DNA of 64,000 nt. Origin: Arthrobacter citreus. Its GTDB lineage: Bacteria; Actinomycetota; Actinomycetes; Actinomycetales; Micrococcaceae. This document shows, in pieces, positions 24,898 to 37,357 of this stretch (the stretch's first letter is position 1; each line of letters opens with the position of its first letter). The stretch spans positions 1,736,001 through 1,800,000 of the forward strand of contig NZ_CP151657.1 of assembly GCF_038405225.1 (NCBI RefSeq), in the 5' to 3' direction. Both the position numbers and the translations under genes were made by a program. The notes below the pieces were generated by a model. The model had not been told where the DNA came from and did no database searches. It saw nothing but the letters and a program-made list of their open reading frames with translations.

Positions 24898-24909
24898 TAG
24901 TCTGCGAAG
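24898..24909 (+). promoter_or_regulatory. -10 box of a leaderless promoter (DUF3000 gene)
   Basis: TAGTCT (24898-24903) and six bases (GCGAAG) precede the GTG at 24910. A second TAGGCT box lies near 24833, about 70 bases upstream. Confidence 0.5.
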
Positions 24910-25548
24910 GTGAGTGCAATTGGTGACTTATCACAAGTACCCCCGGAATTCCTGAAAGCTCTTGGTTCACTGCGCAGGGCGCAGTGCCGGCCAGAGCTGC
25001 ATCTGAATGAAATTCCGGCTCCCACCCGGCTGGCACCCTTCGCGGTGTCACTGGGCGCAGAAGTCCTGGCCTCCGGCCCGCTGGCACGTGACGAGGGTCT
25101 GGGCCACGGCCCCTCCGGAATTGTGATTCCGGAGCAGACCGAACTGGCCACGGGCCGTTTCATCCTGCTGCATGACCCGGAGGGATCCGCCGTTTGGAAC
25201 GGAACCTTCCGCATTGTCACCTATATCCGGGCCGAGCTGGAACCCGACATGGGCAACGATGAGCTGGTTGGTTCCGTGGCCTGGACGTGGCTGGTGGAAG
25301 CCCTGCAGGAACACAAGGCCGGTTACTCGTCCGCCGGCGGAACCGCCACGAGGATCCTGTCCGAAAGTTACGGAACCCTCGCCGGCCGCGGCGACGCCAT
25401 CGACATTGAACTGCGGGCATCCTGGACCCCGGATTCAGCAGACGTGCAGGCGCACCTCGAGGCATGGTCGGACATGGTCTGCACCTTCGCAGGGCTGCCG
25501 CCGCTGCCGGAGGGTGTTACTCCCCTGCCGCGGGTGCGCCGCAGTTAG
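24910..25548 (+). CDS. DUF3000 family protein
   Basis: 212-residue soluble protein of the actinobacterial DUF3000 family; function unknown. Recognised by PPEFLKALGSLRRA near the N-terminus, the ELHLNEIPAPTRLAPFAVSL segment, and the GNDELVGSVAWTWLVEAL and CTFAGLPPLPEGV parts near the end. In many actinobacteria, including Mycobacterium tuberculosis, it lies beside the RNase D-like gene, as here. GTG start with a leaderless-type box in front. Confidence 0.9.
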   Translation: MSAIGDLSQVPPEFLKALGSLRRAQCRPELHLNEIPAPTRLAPFAVSLGAEVLASGPLARDEGLGHGPSGIVIPEQTELATGRFILLHDPEGSAVWNGTFRIVTYIRAELEPDMGNDELVGSVAWTWLVEALQEHKAGYSSAGGTATRILSESYGTLAGRGDAIDIELRASWTPDSADVQAHLEAWSDMVCTFAGLPPLPEGVTPLPRVRRS

Positions 25549-25674
25549 CCGTCACTTAGCTAAGCCGTTACTCAGCGATGAGTTCCGCCGGAGCCTGCCA
25601 TTACGTCCCCTGCCGGGCCAGCAGACGCCGCCCTGTCACTGTGGCACCGGCAGACTCGATAGACTGAAGTTCTT

Positions 25675-26970
25675 ATGACCGCGCAAATACCCGGCTCCTC
25701 CACGCAGACCCCATCCGCTGACCAGAACGTTGAGCCCCCGCAGCTCCCGTTACTGGAGGCACCAAAAGACGGGGTGCCTCTGATCATCGACACCCCCAGG
25801 GGCCTGGAAAGAGCGGCAAAGGCCCTGGCCGCGGGAACGGGACCCGCAGGCGTCGACGCTGAACGCGCCTCCGGATTCCGCTACGGCCAGCGCGCCTTCC
25901 TGGTCCAGATCCGCCGTGAGGGCTCCGGCACCTGGCTAATCGACCCGGAACCGTTCGACAACCTGGACATCATCAACGACGCACTTTCGGGCGTCGAGTG
26001 GATCCTGCACGCTGCAACCCAGGACCTTCCCTGCCTGTCCGAGCTGGGAATGTGGCCGGACAAGCTCTTCGACACGGAGCTCGCCGCCCGTCTGGCCGGT
26101 CTCCCCCGCGTTGGCCTGGCCGCCGTCATCGAGAACCTGCTCGGCTTCACCCTGGCCAAGGAACATTCCGCGGCGGACTGGTCCACGCGCCCGCTGCCCG
26201 AACCCTGGCTCCGCTACGCGGCACTGGACGTTGAGGTCCTGGCGGAACTGCGGATCGAACTCATCAAACTGCTCGACGACGCCGGGAAGCTCAGCTTCGC
26301 CGAGCAGGAGTTCGAGGCCATCCGCACGGCGCCTCCCACGCCCCCGCGGGTGGATCCATGGCGCCGCACCAACGGAATGCACCAGCTGCGGGACCGCCGC
26401 CAGCTCGCCGTCGTCCGCGAACTCTGGACCGAACGCGAGCACCTTGCGGAAAACCGCGACACCGCTCCGGGACGGCTGATCCCGGACTCCGCCATCGTTG
26501 CCGCGGCACGCGCCATGCCCGCCACGGTGCCCCAGCTGCTCTCTACTCCGGGCTTCCACGGCCGTGCCGCCCAGAAGGAGGCTCCGCGGTGGATGCGCTG
26601 CATTTCCGCGGGCCGGTCCTCTACGGACCTGCCGCCGCTGCACATTCCCACGCATGCGCCGCCACCCCCGAGGGTGTGGGCCAAGAACGATCCGGTGGCA
26701 GCAGCCCGGCTCCAGACCGCAAAGCCGCGGCTGGCCGCCGTCGCCGAGAAGCTGAACCTGCCGATCGAGAACCTGCTGACGCCGGACACCCTGCGCCGGG
26801 TGGCGTGGCGTCCGCCGGCTGACATTAATCTGGACAGCATCAGTGCTGCCCTTCGGGGTCTGGGCGCGCGCGAATGGCAGATCGAGCAGACTGCCGCCGT
26901 GCTCACCGTGGCGTTCCTGGATCCCGATCCGTTGGTGGAAAAGGAAAAGGACACCTCGGCTGCCCGGTAA
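25675..26970 (+). CDS. rnd: Ribonuclease D-like 3'-5' exonuclease with HRDC domain
   Basis: 431-residue protein. The N-terminal DEDD exonuclease domain shows GVDAERASGFRYG (DEDD motif 1, near residue 60), LHAATQDLPCLSELG (motif 2, near residue 112) and RYAALDVEVLAEL (motif 3, near residue 180). The HRDC domain follows (about residues 230-310), with RLIPDSAIVAAARAMP. It trims stable RNA 3' ends. A TAGACT box lies nine bases before the ATG. In related genomes fadA usually follows; here an accessory region starts instead. Confidence 0.92.
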   Translation: MTAQIPGSSTQTPSADQNVEPPQLPLLEAPKDGVPLIIDTPRGLERAAKALAAGTGPAGVDAERASGFRYGQRAFLVQIRREGSGTWLIDPEPFDNLDIINDALSGVEWILHAATQDLPCLSELGMWPDKLFDTELAARLAGLPRVGLAAVIENLLGFTLAKEHSAADWSTRPLPEPWLRYAALDVEVLAELRIELIKLLDDAGKLSFAEQEFEAIRTAPPTPPRVDPWRRTNGMHQLRDRRQLAVVRELWTEREHLAENRDTAPGRLIPDSAIVAAARAMPATVPQLLSTPGFHGRAAQKEAPRWMRCISAGRSSTDLPPLHIPTHAPPPPRVWAKNDPVAAARLQTAKPRLAAVAEKLNLPIENLLTPDTLRRVAWRPPADINLDSISAALRGLGAREWQIEQTAAVLTVAFLDPDPLVEKEKDTSAAR

Positions 26971-27027
26971 CGGCGGCTTCGCTGCCTGGGCCGGTTTCGG
27001 AAGCAGTGGCTGGGCGGTTCCGCCTTA

Positions 27028-27542
27028 TCACGCTTGTTTTCTTCGCAGACCACCCCCGCCTGTCCAGATGAACGAAGCTCCGAAGCCGACCGATAACAGG
27101 ATCACCAAATAACCCGCAGTGAATGATTGAGGCTCGCCTTCTATGACTGACTTGCTCGGATCAGAGCGATCATAGAAAACTACTCTTTTCTCCCCATGCA
27201 TTTCATCTGAAACTGTCGATTTTGATCCGTCGATATGCTCGTAATAGCGCTCACGGGCGCCTTTGGCGTAAACACGTCTGTCCTCGGTGAGAAAGGAAAC
27301 TGTCAGTTCCTTGTATTCTTTTTGCCTGCCACCGGTGGAAAACTCGACGTTGGTGATGACACCAGTGGTTCGGACACCTTCGTCCAGGACTCTGCGGTCA
27401 TCGTGGGCCTCCAGGACCATCCCCACACCCAAGGTGAATCCCCCGAAAAAATCACCATCCCGGCAATCAGAAACGCTATCTCCTTGGCCATTCGGGTGTA
27501 TTTACCCTTTGCTAGTCGGTCCCTTTTAGAACGCCTAGCCAT
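27028..27542 (-). pseudogene. DUF3592-like membrane protein gene with a frameshift
   Basis: Two frames together make one DUF3592-type protein. The first (from ATG 27542, with AAGGGA ahead) gives a basic N-terminus and the first half of a membrane helix ending AGMVIF. The second continues with GGFTLGVGMVLEAHDDRRVL, then VRTTGVITNVEF and a C-terminal membrane helix (AGYLVILLSVGFGASF). The switch point is a run of six A on the + strand (27446-27451); one extra A would restore a ~170-residue protein. It could be a sequencing error, a real inactivating mutation or a variable site. Confidence 0.65.
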
Positions 27543-27644
27543 CCTGATCCCTTCATTGCTTTTTTACTTTTCGAAATCCTATCACCGGCCGAACACGGCA
27601 TGGACTGCCGCACTTCGGGAGAATACCGCGAATGAAGCTCCAGG

Positions 27645-28019
27645 CTAAAACATCTCCGAATACCGTCGCGCGCTGTCCACGGCCTCGCTTCCCAGCACCC
27701 AGCAGAACCAAAAATCCACAGCGGCCAGCACAAGAATCACGGCCGTCGTCACGGTCTTGGGCCATGACCGGGGCTGCACCAAAGCGGCGGCCCCTGCCGT
27801 CACGGCCGCCACCGCAGGGACGAGCAACGTGATGGCCATCATCGCCTGGCGCCGGGGAATCTGTTCCAGATAGTACGAGCCGGGGTAGTCGTCCGGATCA
27901 AAATCGAGGCCGGAAGCGAAGGCGAAGAACGTCGAGACCGGGGTCAGGCACAAAAAACCGATCGCGAACCCCAGCCATAGCTCGTCGCCCCATCGCCTGC
28001 CCTCACGCAACTTTGTCAC
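27645..28019 (-). CDS. Small membrane protein in the DUF2975 operon
   Basis: 124-residue protein with three hydrophobic segments (about residues 15-35, 60-82, 92-112). Family not recognised. It begins with GTG at 28019, overlapping the stop of the DUF2975 gene (GTGA, 28016-28019), so the two are co-expressed. A longer upstream reading of the frame is rejected because it runs through the DUF2975 gene. Confidence 0.7.
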   Translation of the reverse strand: MTKLREGRRWGDELWLGFAIGFLCLTPVSTFFAFASGLDFDPDDYPGSYYLEQIPRRQAMMAITLLVPAVAAVTAGAAALVQPRSWPKTVTTAVILVLAAVDFWFCWVLGSEAVDSARRYSEMF

Positions 28020-28486
28020 GGGAGCTGGCGATACTCGGCCGCACGGCCCAGCTGACGGTACTTCACCATGACAATCAGTGCGGCGCAGGTACACCCGCCG
28101 ATGCCCAGCAGCAGCGCCAGCGGAGGGATTGGCCCGCCCGTTCCCTGGTCCGCCTCCGTAATCACGGCCAGAATCGCGGCCATCAGGCCGGCAGCGGCCA
28201 GCAGTGATGACACGAGGGATCTGAACCAGCGAAACGAGGCCCGCCGCCGAAGGCGGTCCTGGCCGGCCAGTGTCAGTATTCGCCAAAGACACACCAGCGA
28301 CGCCTCGACGCAGGCCACCGCGAGGACGGACAGCACCAGGATGGGCCGGTACAGGTTCCGGACTTCCGGAAAGTGCGCGACGACGTCAGCGCCCATCCAG
28401 GGCAGGATGACGGTCTGGGCAACCACAGCTCCGGCGAACAGAATGGCAAGGATCAGCTTGAGCTCGGCTGCGGCTGCTTTGGTCAC
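28016..28486 (-). CDS. DUF2975-like membrane protein
   Basis: 156-residue protein with four hydrophobic segments (about residues 8-30, 47-67, 88-108, 122-142), matching the DUF2975 layout in length and topology. GTG start at 28486 with GGGGGAT just ahead. In many bacteria DUF2975 genes are followed by a small Cro/C1-like regulator gene; none is seen here. Function unknown. Confidence 0.7.
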   Translation of the reverse strand: MTKAAAAELKLILAILFAGAVVAQTVILPWMGADVVAHFPEVRNLYRPILVLSVLAVACVEASLVCLWRILTLAGQDRLRRRASFRWFRSLVSSLLAAAGLMAAILAVITEADQGTGGPIPPLALLLGIGGCTCAALIVMVKYRQLGRAAEYRQLP

Positions 28487-28511
28487 GGGTATCCCCCATG
28501 GATTGACTGCC

Positions 28512-28537
28512 GATAATTATCTATCGAAGGTCGATAG
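28512..28537 (-). promoter_or_regulatory. Two adjoining palindromes in front of the DUF2975 operon
   Basis: CTATCGA-AGG-TCGATAG (28521-28537) is a perfect inverted repeat, and GATAATTATC (28512-28521) beside it is a perfect palindrome that also offers a -10-like GATAAT on the minus strand. The site lies 25-50 bases before the DUF2975 start. Likely an operator for an unknown regulator. Confidence 0.5.
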
Positions 28538-28590
28538 TGTCATGTGGTCCCCGGATACACAAGAGCTCCCCGGATTCGCTGCACCGCCGG

Positions 28591-28602
28591 TAGGCTGTCG
28601 CC
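28591..28602 (+). promoter_or_regulatory. -10 box of a leaderless promoter (GNAT gene)
   Basis: TAGGCT (28591-28596) and six bases (GTCGCC) precede the ATG at 28603. It has the same layout as the SdpI-like gene at 18888. Confidence 0.5.
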
Positions 28603-29046
28603 ATGCCCACCCTTGACTATGCCGCCGGCGCCGACCTGCCCCTTACCGCCGTCGTCCGCCTGTATGAATCCGTGGGCTGGAGCGCATACACGGATGCGCC
28701 GCACACCCTGGCAGCAGGGCTGGCGGGATCCGCGAAAGTGGCGGTGGCCTGGGAAGGGCCGGAGCTGGTGGGCCTGGCCCGGGTCGTCTCGGACGGCCAC
28801 ACGGTCTGTTACCTGCAGGACGTCCTGGTTGATCCGCGGCACCAGCGCACGGGGCTGGGCCGGCGGCTGGTGGAACTGGTGCTGGCACCGTTTGCCCACG
28901 TGCGTCAAAAAGTGCTGCTGACGGACACCGAACCCGGACAGAAAACCTTTTACGAGTCACTCGGCTACCGGCAGGCAGGCGGAGACCTGCCGGCGGACGA
29001 CAACGCCGGCCTGCCACTGCGCGCCTTTGTCCGGTTCGATGCGTGA
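28603..29046 (+). CDS. GNAT family N-acetyltransferase
   Basis: 147-residue acetyltransferase. VAWEGPELVGLARVVSDG gives the central strands, and DPRHQRTGLGRRLVEL near residues 75-90 is the acetyl-CoA loop. EPGQKTFYESLGYRQ near residues 107-121 is the typical C-terminal motif. It resembles the small PA4534/YitI-like group; the substrate is unknown. The end overlaps the start of the next membrane protein gene by eight bases. Confidence 0.87.
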   Translation: MPTLDYAAGADLPLTAVVRLYESVGWSAYTDAPHTLAAGLAGSAKVAVAWEGPELVGLARVVSDGHTVCYLQDVLVDPRHQRTGLGRRLVELVLAPFAHVRQKVLLTDTEPGQKTFYESLGYRQAGGDLPADDNAGLPLRAFVRFDA

Positions 29047-29527
29047 CCGGCTGTTGTTCCTTCTCCCGTTCGCGGCGGCCGCAGCCGTTGGCGTCTTCCT
29101 GTTCCGCCGGGGCGGAGATCATGAGTTCTGGATTCTCCTTCTGACGCCCGCTGCCATTGCGTTGGTCCAGTTGAGGCGGCAATCTCAGATGCTGCGCCGC
29201 TACGAAGCACGGAACCAGTTCGAGTGCCGGATACAAATCCGGAAAACTGATTCCTCCACCCGGCGCAGCAAGTGGACGCGCGCACTGGCCACTCCCTACC
29301 CGGACCGGCTGACGCTGCAGATTCTGGAGGGAACATTGCGGGACAGCGACCCGCTGGCACTGCAGCGGACGGAGTATGCCGGGATGCGTCCGGCACGGTT
29401 TTCGGAGGCATTGCTGCGGTACAACCCGCGGTGGAGTGTGGCCATTTACCGCCGCGGACCGGAGGAGATTCTGGTGGCGGCCCCGCCGTCGCACCTTGCT
29501 GCTCTGAGCGGGACCGGGCAGCGGTAA
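29039..29527 (+). CDS. Hypothetical membrane protein
   Basis: 162-residue protein; family not recognised. Two hydrophobic stretches at the N-terminus (about residues 4-21 and 28-42) are followed by a basic soluble part rich in Arg. The ATG at 29039 overlaps the stop of the acetyltransferase gene and is preferred over a TTG at 29027. Probably translated together with the acetyltransferase. Confidence 0.65.
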   Translation: MRDRLLFLLPFAAAAAVGVFLFRRGGDHEFWILLLTPAAIALVQLRRQSQMLRRYEARNQFECRIQIRKTDSSTRRSKWTRALATPYPDRLTLQILEGTLRDSDPLALQRTEYAGMRPARFSEALLRYNPRWSVAIYRRGPEEILVAAPPSHLAALSGTGQR

Positions 29528-29653
29528 CGATCCGGCAACATGCGCTGGCGCACCGCGGGACGCTGAATTACTCTCGGCCACCGGTCCGGGTCTCGCACTG
29601 TCCATCCCTCCGGCCCGCGCACGCCCACAGCGCTGAACGGAAAGGTAACCGCC

Positions 29654-30088
29654 ATGCCCAATGCTGCTTCCACTGAGATCATCTTTTCCACCGCTTTGGC
29701 GTGTCCACCCGAAGAGGTGTGGCGCGCACTCACCGCCACCAACGTGACCCGCAGCTGGATGTGGAACTCGATTCTTCGCGGGCCGATGGAGCCCGGCACC
29801 GACTACTCCATGGGCGCTGACGGCGAAGACTTGACTGTGGGAACGGTCCTGGAGACTGACGCTCCCTACCGGCTGGTGATGACGTTCGACGCGCGCTGGG
29901 ACGAAAGAGTGGCCGGCGAACCGGCCGGCGAGCTCGAATACCTCATCACGCCCACCGGGGACAGCGAATCGGTGTTCAGCGTGCGGCTGTCGGGACTGAC
30001 CGGAGTGAGCGCGGACGCCGCGGAACAGGACACCCCTGCCATATACTCCCGGTTCAAGGCCTGGCTCGAGCAAACCGACGTCGGCTAG
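29654..30088 (+). CDS. SRPBCC/AHSA1-like domain protein
   Basis: 144-residue protein of the START-like Activator of Hsp90 ATPase homologue group. Family features are the first strand and helix IIFSTALACPPEEVWRALTA, then TVLETDAPYRLVMTFDARW and the EYLITPTGDSESVFSVRLSG strand pair, and a long C-terminal helix. GGAAAGG lies nine bases before the ATG. Such proteins bind hydrophobic ligands or act in stress; the ligand is unknown. Confidence 0.82.
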   Translation: MPNAASTEIIFSTALACPPEEVWRALTATNVTRSWMWNSILRGPMEPGTDYSMGADGEDLTVGTVLETDAPYRLVMTFDARWDERVAGEPAGELEYLITPTGDSESVFSVRLSGLTGVSADAAEQDTPAIYSRFKAWLEQTDVG

Positions 30089-30108
30089 CCGGCCCAGCTT
30101 TGTGTCTG

Positions 30109-30116
30109 CCCCCCCC
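30109..30116. repeat. C8 homopolymer
   Basis: Run of eight C in the gap between the SRPBCC gene and the MFS gene. Similar runs occur at 31567 and 42556. Confidence 0.8.
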
Positions 30117-30247
30117 GGTTCCCCCGGTGCCGCCGCGTCACCGTGGAGCGGCCGGTTGTGGTTGACTGGCCCTTGCCTTCGGTGACGGCGCTCTCGGACG
30201 AGCCGCTCACCGTTGATGCATGCCAGGCAGCCACAACGGGAGCGCGG

Positions 30248-31540
30248 ATGAAACTCGGATCAGAGTACCGAAAGATCTGGACGGGCAACGCCTCCTCAAA
30301 CCTGGCCGACGGCATCACGTTCGTCGCCCTTCCCCTCTTGGCAGCCGCCATCACCAAGGATCCGCTGGCCATCGCCGCCCTCTCGATCTTCTACACCGCG
30401 CCCCGCCTGCTCACGGTTCTGGGCATCGGAGTCCTGGTCGACAGCGTGGACCGGCGCCGGCTGCTGTATCTGGCTAACCTGTCCCGGGCGGCGATCTTTG
30501 CCGCGCTCACCGCCCTGGTGGTTGCCGATGCCACTCCCCTGGCTGCTTTGTATGCCGTTTACGCCTTTATGGGGATCGTCGAAACGATTTCCGACAGCGC
30601 AGCGGTGGCCGTCCTGCCGCAGGCGGTCCCACCGGACCAGCTGGACCGGGCAAACTCCCAGATCGCGGGAACTCAAACCCTGGTGGACGAGTTCATCGGA
30701 CCTCCGCTGGGCGGCTTCCTCTTCGCCATGGCGGCATTTGCCCCGTCCCTGGTCACGGTGGGAGCCTTCCTCCTGGCAGGAACCGCGTACTGGCGGCTTC
30801 GAGGCTCATACCAACCTGTTCACGGCGCCGCCATTATTGCATCGACGGGAACCGCCAGCCGGCCCCGGCCCGAAGCGGGAGTTGCCCGGCAGATCTGGGA
30901 GGGGGCGGTTTGGGCCATGCGCCATCCGGTGGTGCGGACCCTGATCATCATCGGCGGACTGGCAAGCGTTGGCTACATGATTCCTTTCTCGTACCTGGTG
31001 CTCTACGCGCAGGACGTGCTGCAGCTCGACGCCGCGGGGTACGGACTGCTGCTGTCGGTCTCGGCACTGGGCGGGTTGGCCGGCAGCGTGGCGGCCGGCC
31101 GGCTGCGCCGCGCGATGGGCTACGGCTGGACGATAGCGGCCGTGCTCCTGACCGGAGCGGCGGCCTTTGCAGTAATAGCCGCCACCACCAGCGTCTGGGT
31201 GGTGGGGATCAGCCTCGCCGTCTACATGGGCCACGCCGTCATCTGGAATATTCTGGCCACAACCCTCCGGCAGAAGATAGTTCCGGCGCACATGATGGGA
31301 CGCGTTGGCTCCGTTGGCCGCCTGGTTGGGCTTTGCGGGCTGGCAACGGGTGCCGCTCTGGGCGGCCTCCTGGCGACGCACCTCGGCCTGCGCGCCCCGT
31401 TCGGGATCGCGGCCGCGTTTTTTGCCGCTGCCGCCCTGCTGGCTATGGCCACCCTGCGCAGTTTCAACGCTTGGGAAAAGACGGAACCAAACTCTGCAGC
31501 CGGCTCATCAATCGTTTCCCGCGGTCCCGGCTCCGAGTAA
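30248..31540 (+). CDS. MFS transporter, MFS_3 type exporter
   Basis: About 430-residue major facilitator with 12 hydrophobic segments. The start YRKIWTGNASSNLADGITFV is typical of the MFS_3 (enterobactin exporter-like) group, and GVLVDSVDRRRLLYLAN is the loop 2-3 motif. The ATG at 30248 is chosen because the conserved region begins right after it; an in-frame GTG at 30143 would add an unlikely 35-residue tail. No regulator is adjacent. The substrate is unknown. Confidence 0.88.
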   Translation: MKLGSEYRKIWTGNASSNLADGITFVALPLLAAAITKDPLAIAALSIFYTAPRLLTVLGIGVLVDSVDRRRLLYLANLSRAAIFAALTALVVADATPLAALYAVYAFMGIVETISDSAAVAVLPQAVPPDQLDRANSQIAGTQTLVDEFIGPPLGGFLFAMAAFAPSLVTVGAFLLAGTAYWRLRGSYQPVHGAAIIASTGTASRPRPEAGVARQIWEGAVWAMRHPVVRTLIIIGGLASVGYMIPFSYLVLYAQDVLQLDAAGYGLLLSVSALGGLAGSVAAGRLRRAMGYGWTIAAVLLTGAAAFAVIAATTSVWVVGISLAVYMGHAVIWNILATTLRQKIVPAHMMGRVGSVGRLVGLCGLATGAALGGLLATHLGLRAPFGIAAAFFAAAALLAMATLRSFNAWEKTEPNSAAGSSIVSRGPGSE

Positions 31541-31566
31541 TAATCCGCAGGACCCGGCAATCCCCA

Positions 31567-31575
31567 CCCCCCCCC
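31567..31575. repeat. C9 homopolymer
   Basis: Run of nine C between the converging MFS and DinB-like genes. Confidence 0.8.
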
Positions 31576-31677
31576 GCGAGATGGCAGTAGGTGCTCGCCT
31601 CAGGGCTGAAACGCATACTTATTGCCCTCCCGCGGGGAGAGGGAGAGGGGAAGAAAAAAGGGAGGGAGGATGCCCCG

Positions 31678-32196
31678 TTACTCTCCCGTTGTTCCGTCCA
31701 GAAGTTCACGGACAATATCCAGGTGTCCGCAGTGCCGGCCCGTTTCCTCGATCATGTGCGTGAGAATCCAGCGCACATTGTGTCCGGAAGCGGTGTTCAG
31801 GCTGATGTCATCCAAGCTGTAGCGGGACAGCACCTCGCGGGATTCGGCGCAGGCTTCCTCGTAGTCCTTGATGATCCCGGCCAGGCTGTCATCAGCCCCT
31901 ACCAGGAACTCGCCGTCGGGCTCCTCATCACTCCACCGGGTGGGGACACCGTCCTGGCCGTCGAGCCGTTCGCGGAACCAGGACCGCTCCACGTCGGCCA
32001 AATGCCGCAGCAGCCCGGACACCGTGGTCAGCGACGGCAGGACCCGGCGGGCCGCATCGGCGTCGCTCAGCCCCTGCGCCTTGAACACGGCAGTGGCCCG
32101 AAGAAAGTCCAGGAAGCCGCAGAGGATTTCCCGTTCATTTCCGGTATCCGGCGGTTCGGGACGGGTGTCGGTCACGATCTGCGGTTCCTGGGCCAT
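31678..32196 (-). CDS. DinB/DUF664 family protein
   Basis: About 172-residue four-helix protein. The metal-binding histidines of the DinB fold are visible in LRHLADVERSWF (near residue 62), in THMIEETGRHCGHLDIVREL near the C-terminus, and in the helix between them. Members include metal-dependent thiol transferases (mycothiol- or bacillithiol-linked) and uncharacterised stress proteins. ATG at 32196 with AAGGAAG ahead. A mycothiol-related role would fit an actinobacterium but is not shown. Confidence 0.82.
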   Translation of the reverse strand: MAQEPQIVTDTRPEPPDTGNEREILCGFLDFLRATAVFKAQGLSDADAARRVLPSLTTVSGLLRHLADVERSWFRERLDGQDGVPTRWSDEEPDGEFLVGADDSLAGIIKDYEEACAESREVLSRYSLDDISLNTASGHNVRWILTHMIEETGRHCGHLDIVRELLDGTTGE

Positions 32197-32265
32197 GGTG
32201 GTCTTCCTTTGTATCTGGGGCCTTGTCGGGGCGGTCTCAGTCGGCGGAAACAGCGGCGGCACCTC

Positions 32266-36358
<4,093 letters not shown>

Positions 36359-36362
<4 letters not shown>

Positions 36363-37357
36363 GATGACTTCCTGTTCGTCAGCTTAAGGAAGGTAAACGA
36401 AAGAGCGAACGCGACGACGGCGATCAGCACGGCCTGCGCTGCGGCGACGTTGTAGTCGTTATAGGCGAAGGCCGTTGTGTAGGCGCTGAGGTTGGGCGTG
36501 TATTGGCTGTCGATGGCCGGTGATGCTGTCTTCAGGACCTGGGCCTCCGCGAAAAGCTGCAGGGTGCCGATGATGGAGAAAACCGTGGTCAGCAGCAGGG
36601 CCGGACGGATCAGCGGCAGCTGGATGCTGCGGGCCACCCGCCAGGTGGATGCACCATCAACGCGCGCCGCCTCGTACAGCTCCCCCGGAATCGCTTTAAG
36701 CTGGGCCACGATGATGAGCATGTTGTACCCGGTGTAGCTCCAGAGCACGATGTTCGCGATGGACCAGAGCACCGTGGACGGGCCCAGGAAGTCCGGTGTC
36801 AGCCCCACCAGGGCCGCGGCATCGAAAAGCGGACTCAACCCCGGAATGTACAGGAAGGACCAGAGGATGGTGGCGATGACGCCGGGAACTCCGTAGGGCA
36901 GGAAATACGCCGCACGGAAAAAGGACGGCCACTTTGCTGATGCCGATTCGAGCATCAGGGCCAGCGCCGTGCAGAGCACAATCATGACCGGAACCTGAAC
37001 GGCGCCGAACAGGAGCATGCGGCCGATTGATGCAGTGAAGTTGCCGTCTTCCAGCGCCTGGGCGTAGTTGGCGAACCCGGCGAAGCCGCTGGTGATGCCG
37101 GATTCACCGAACAGGCCGCTGCGGGTGACCTTCGTGAAGCTCGAGCCAATGGCCACGATGATGGGCAGCACGAAGGTGAGGACAAAGAGGGCGAGGAAGG
37201 GCGCCAGCAGTATCCAAGGGGCGCGGGCTGTGGCTTTGGTCCGGCTGCTGGGCGGCCGTGCCGGGCCCGGGGATTTTCCGGTCTGCCCGGTCCGCCCGGC
37301 CCGCCCGGACCGTCCGGCCGGGTCCGCGGGCCGGACAGGATCAATGGTGGCGCTCAT
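36359..37357 (-). CDS. CUT1 sugar ABC transporter permease (MalF type), lac operon
   Basis: 332-residue permease. The N-terminal ~45 residues are rich in Gly, Arg and Pro. Six membrane helices follow, with the contact loop ELYEAARVDGASTWRVARSI near residue 228. Overlaps of four bases on both sides (ATGA). It works with the MalG-type protein and the upstream-encoded lipoprotein. Confidence 0.92.
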
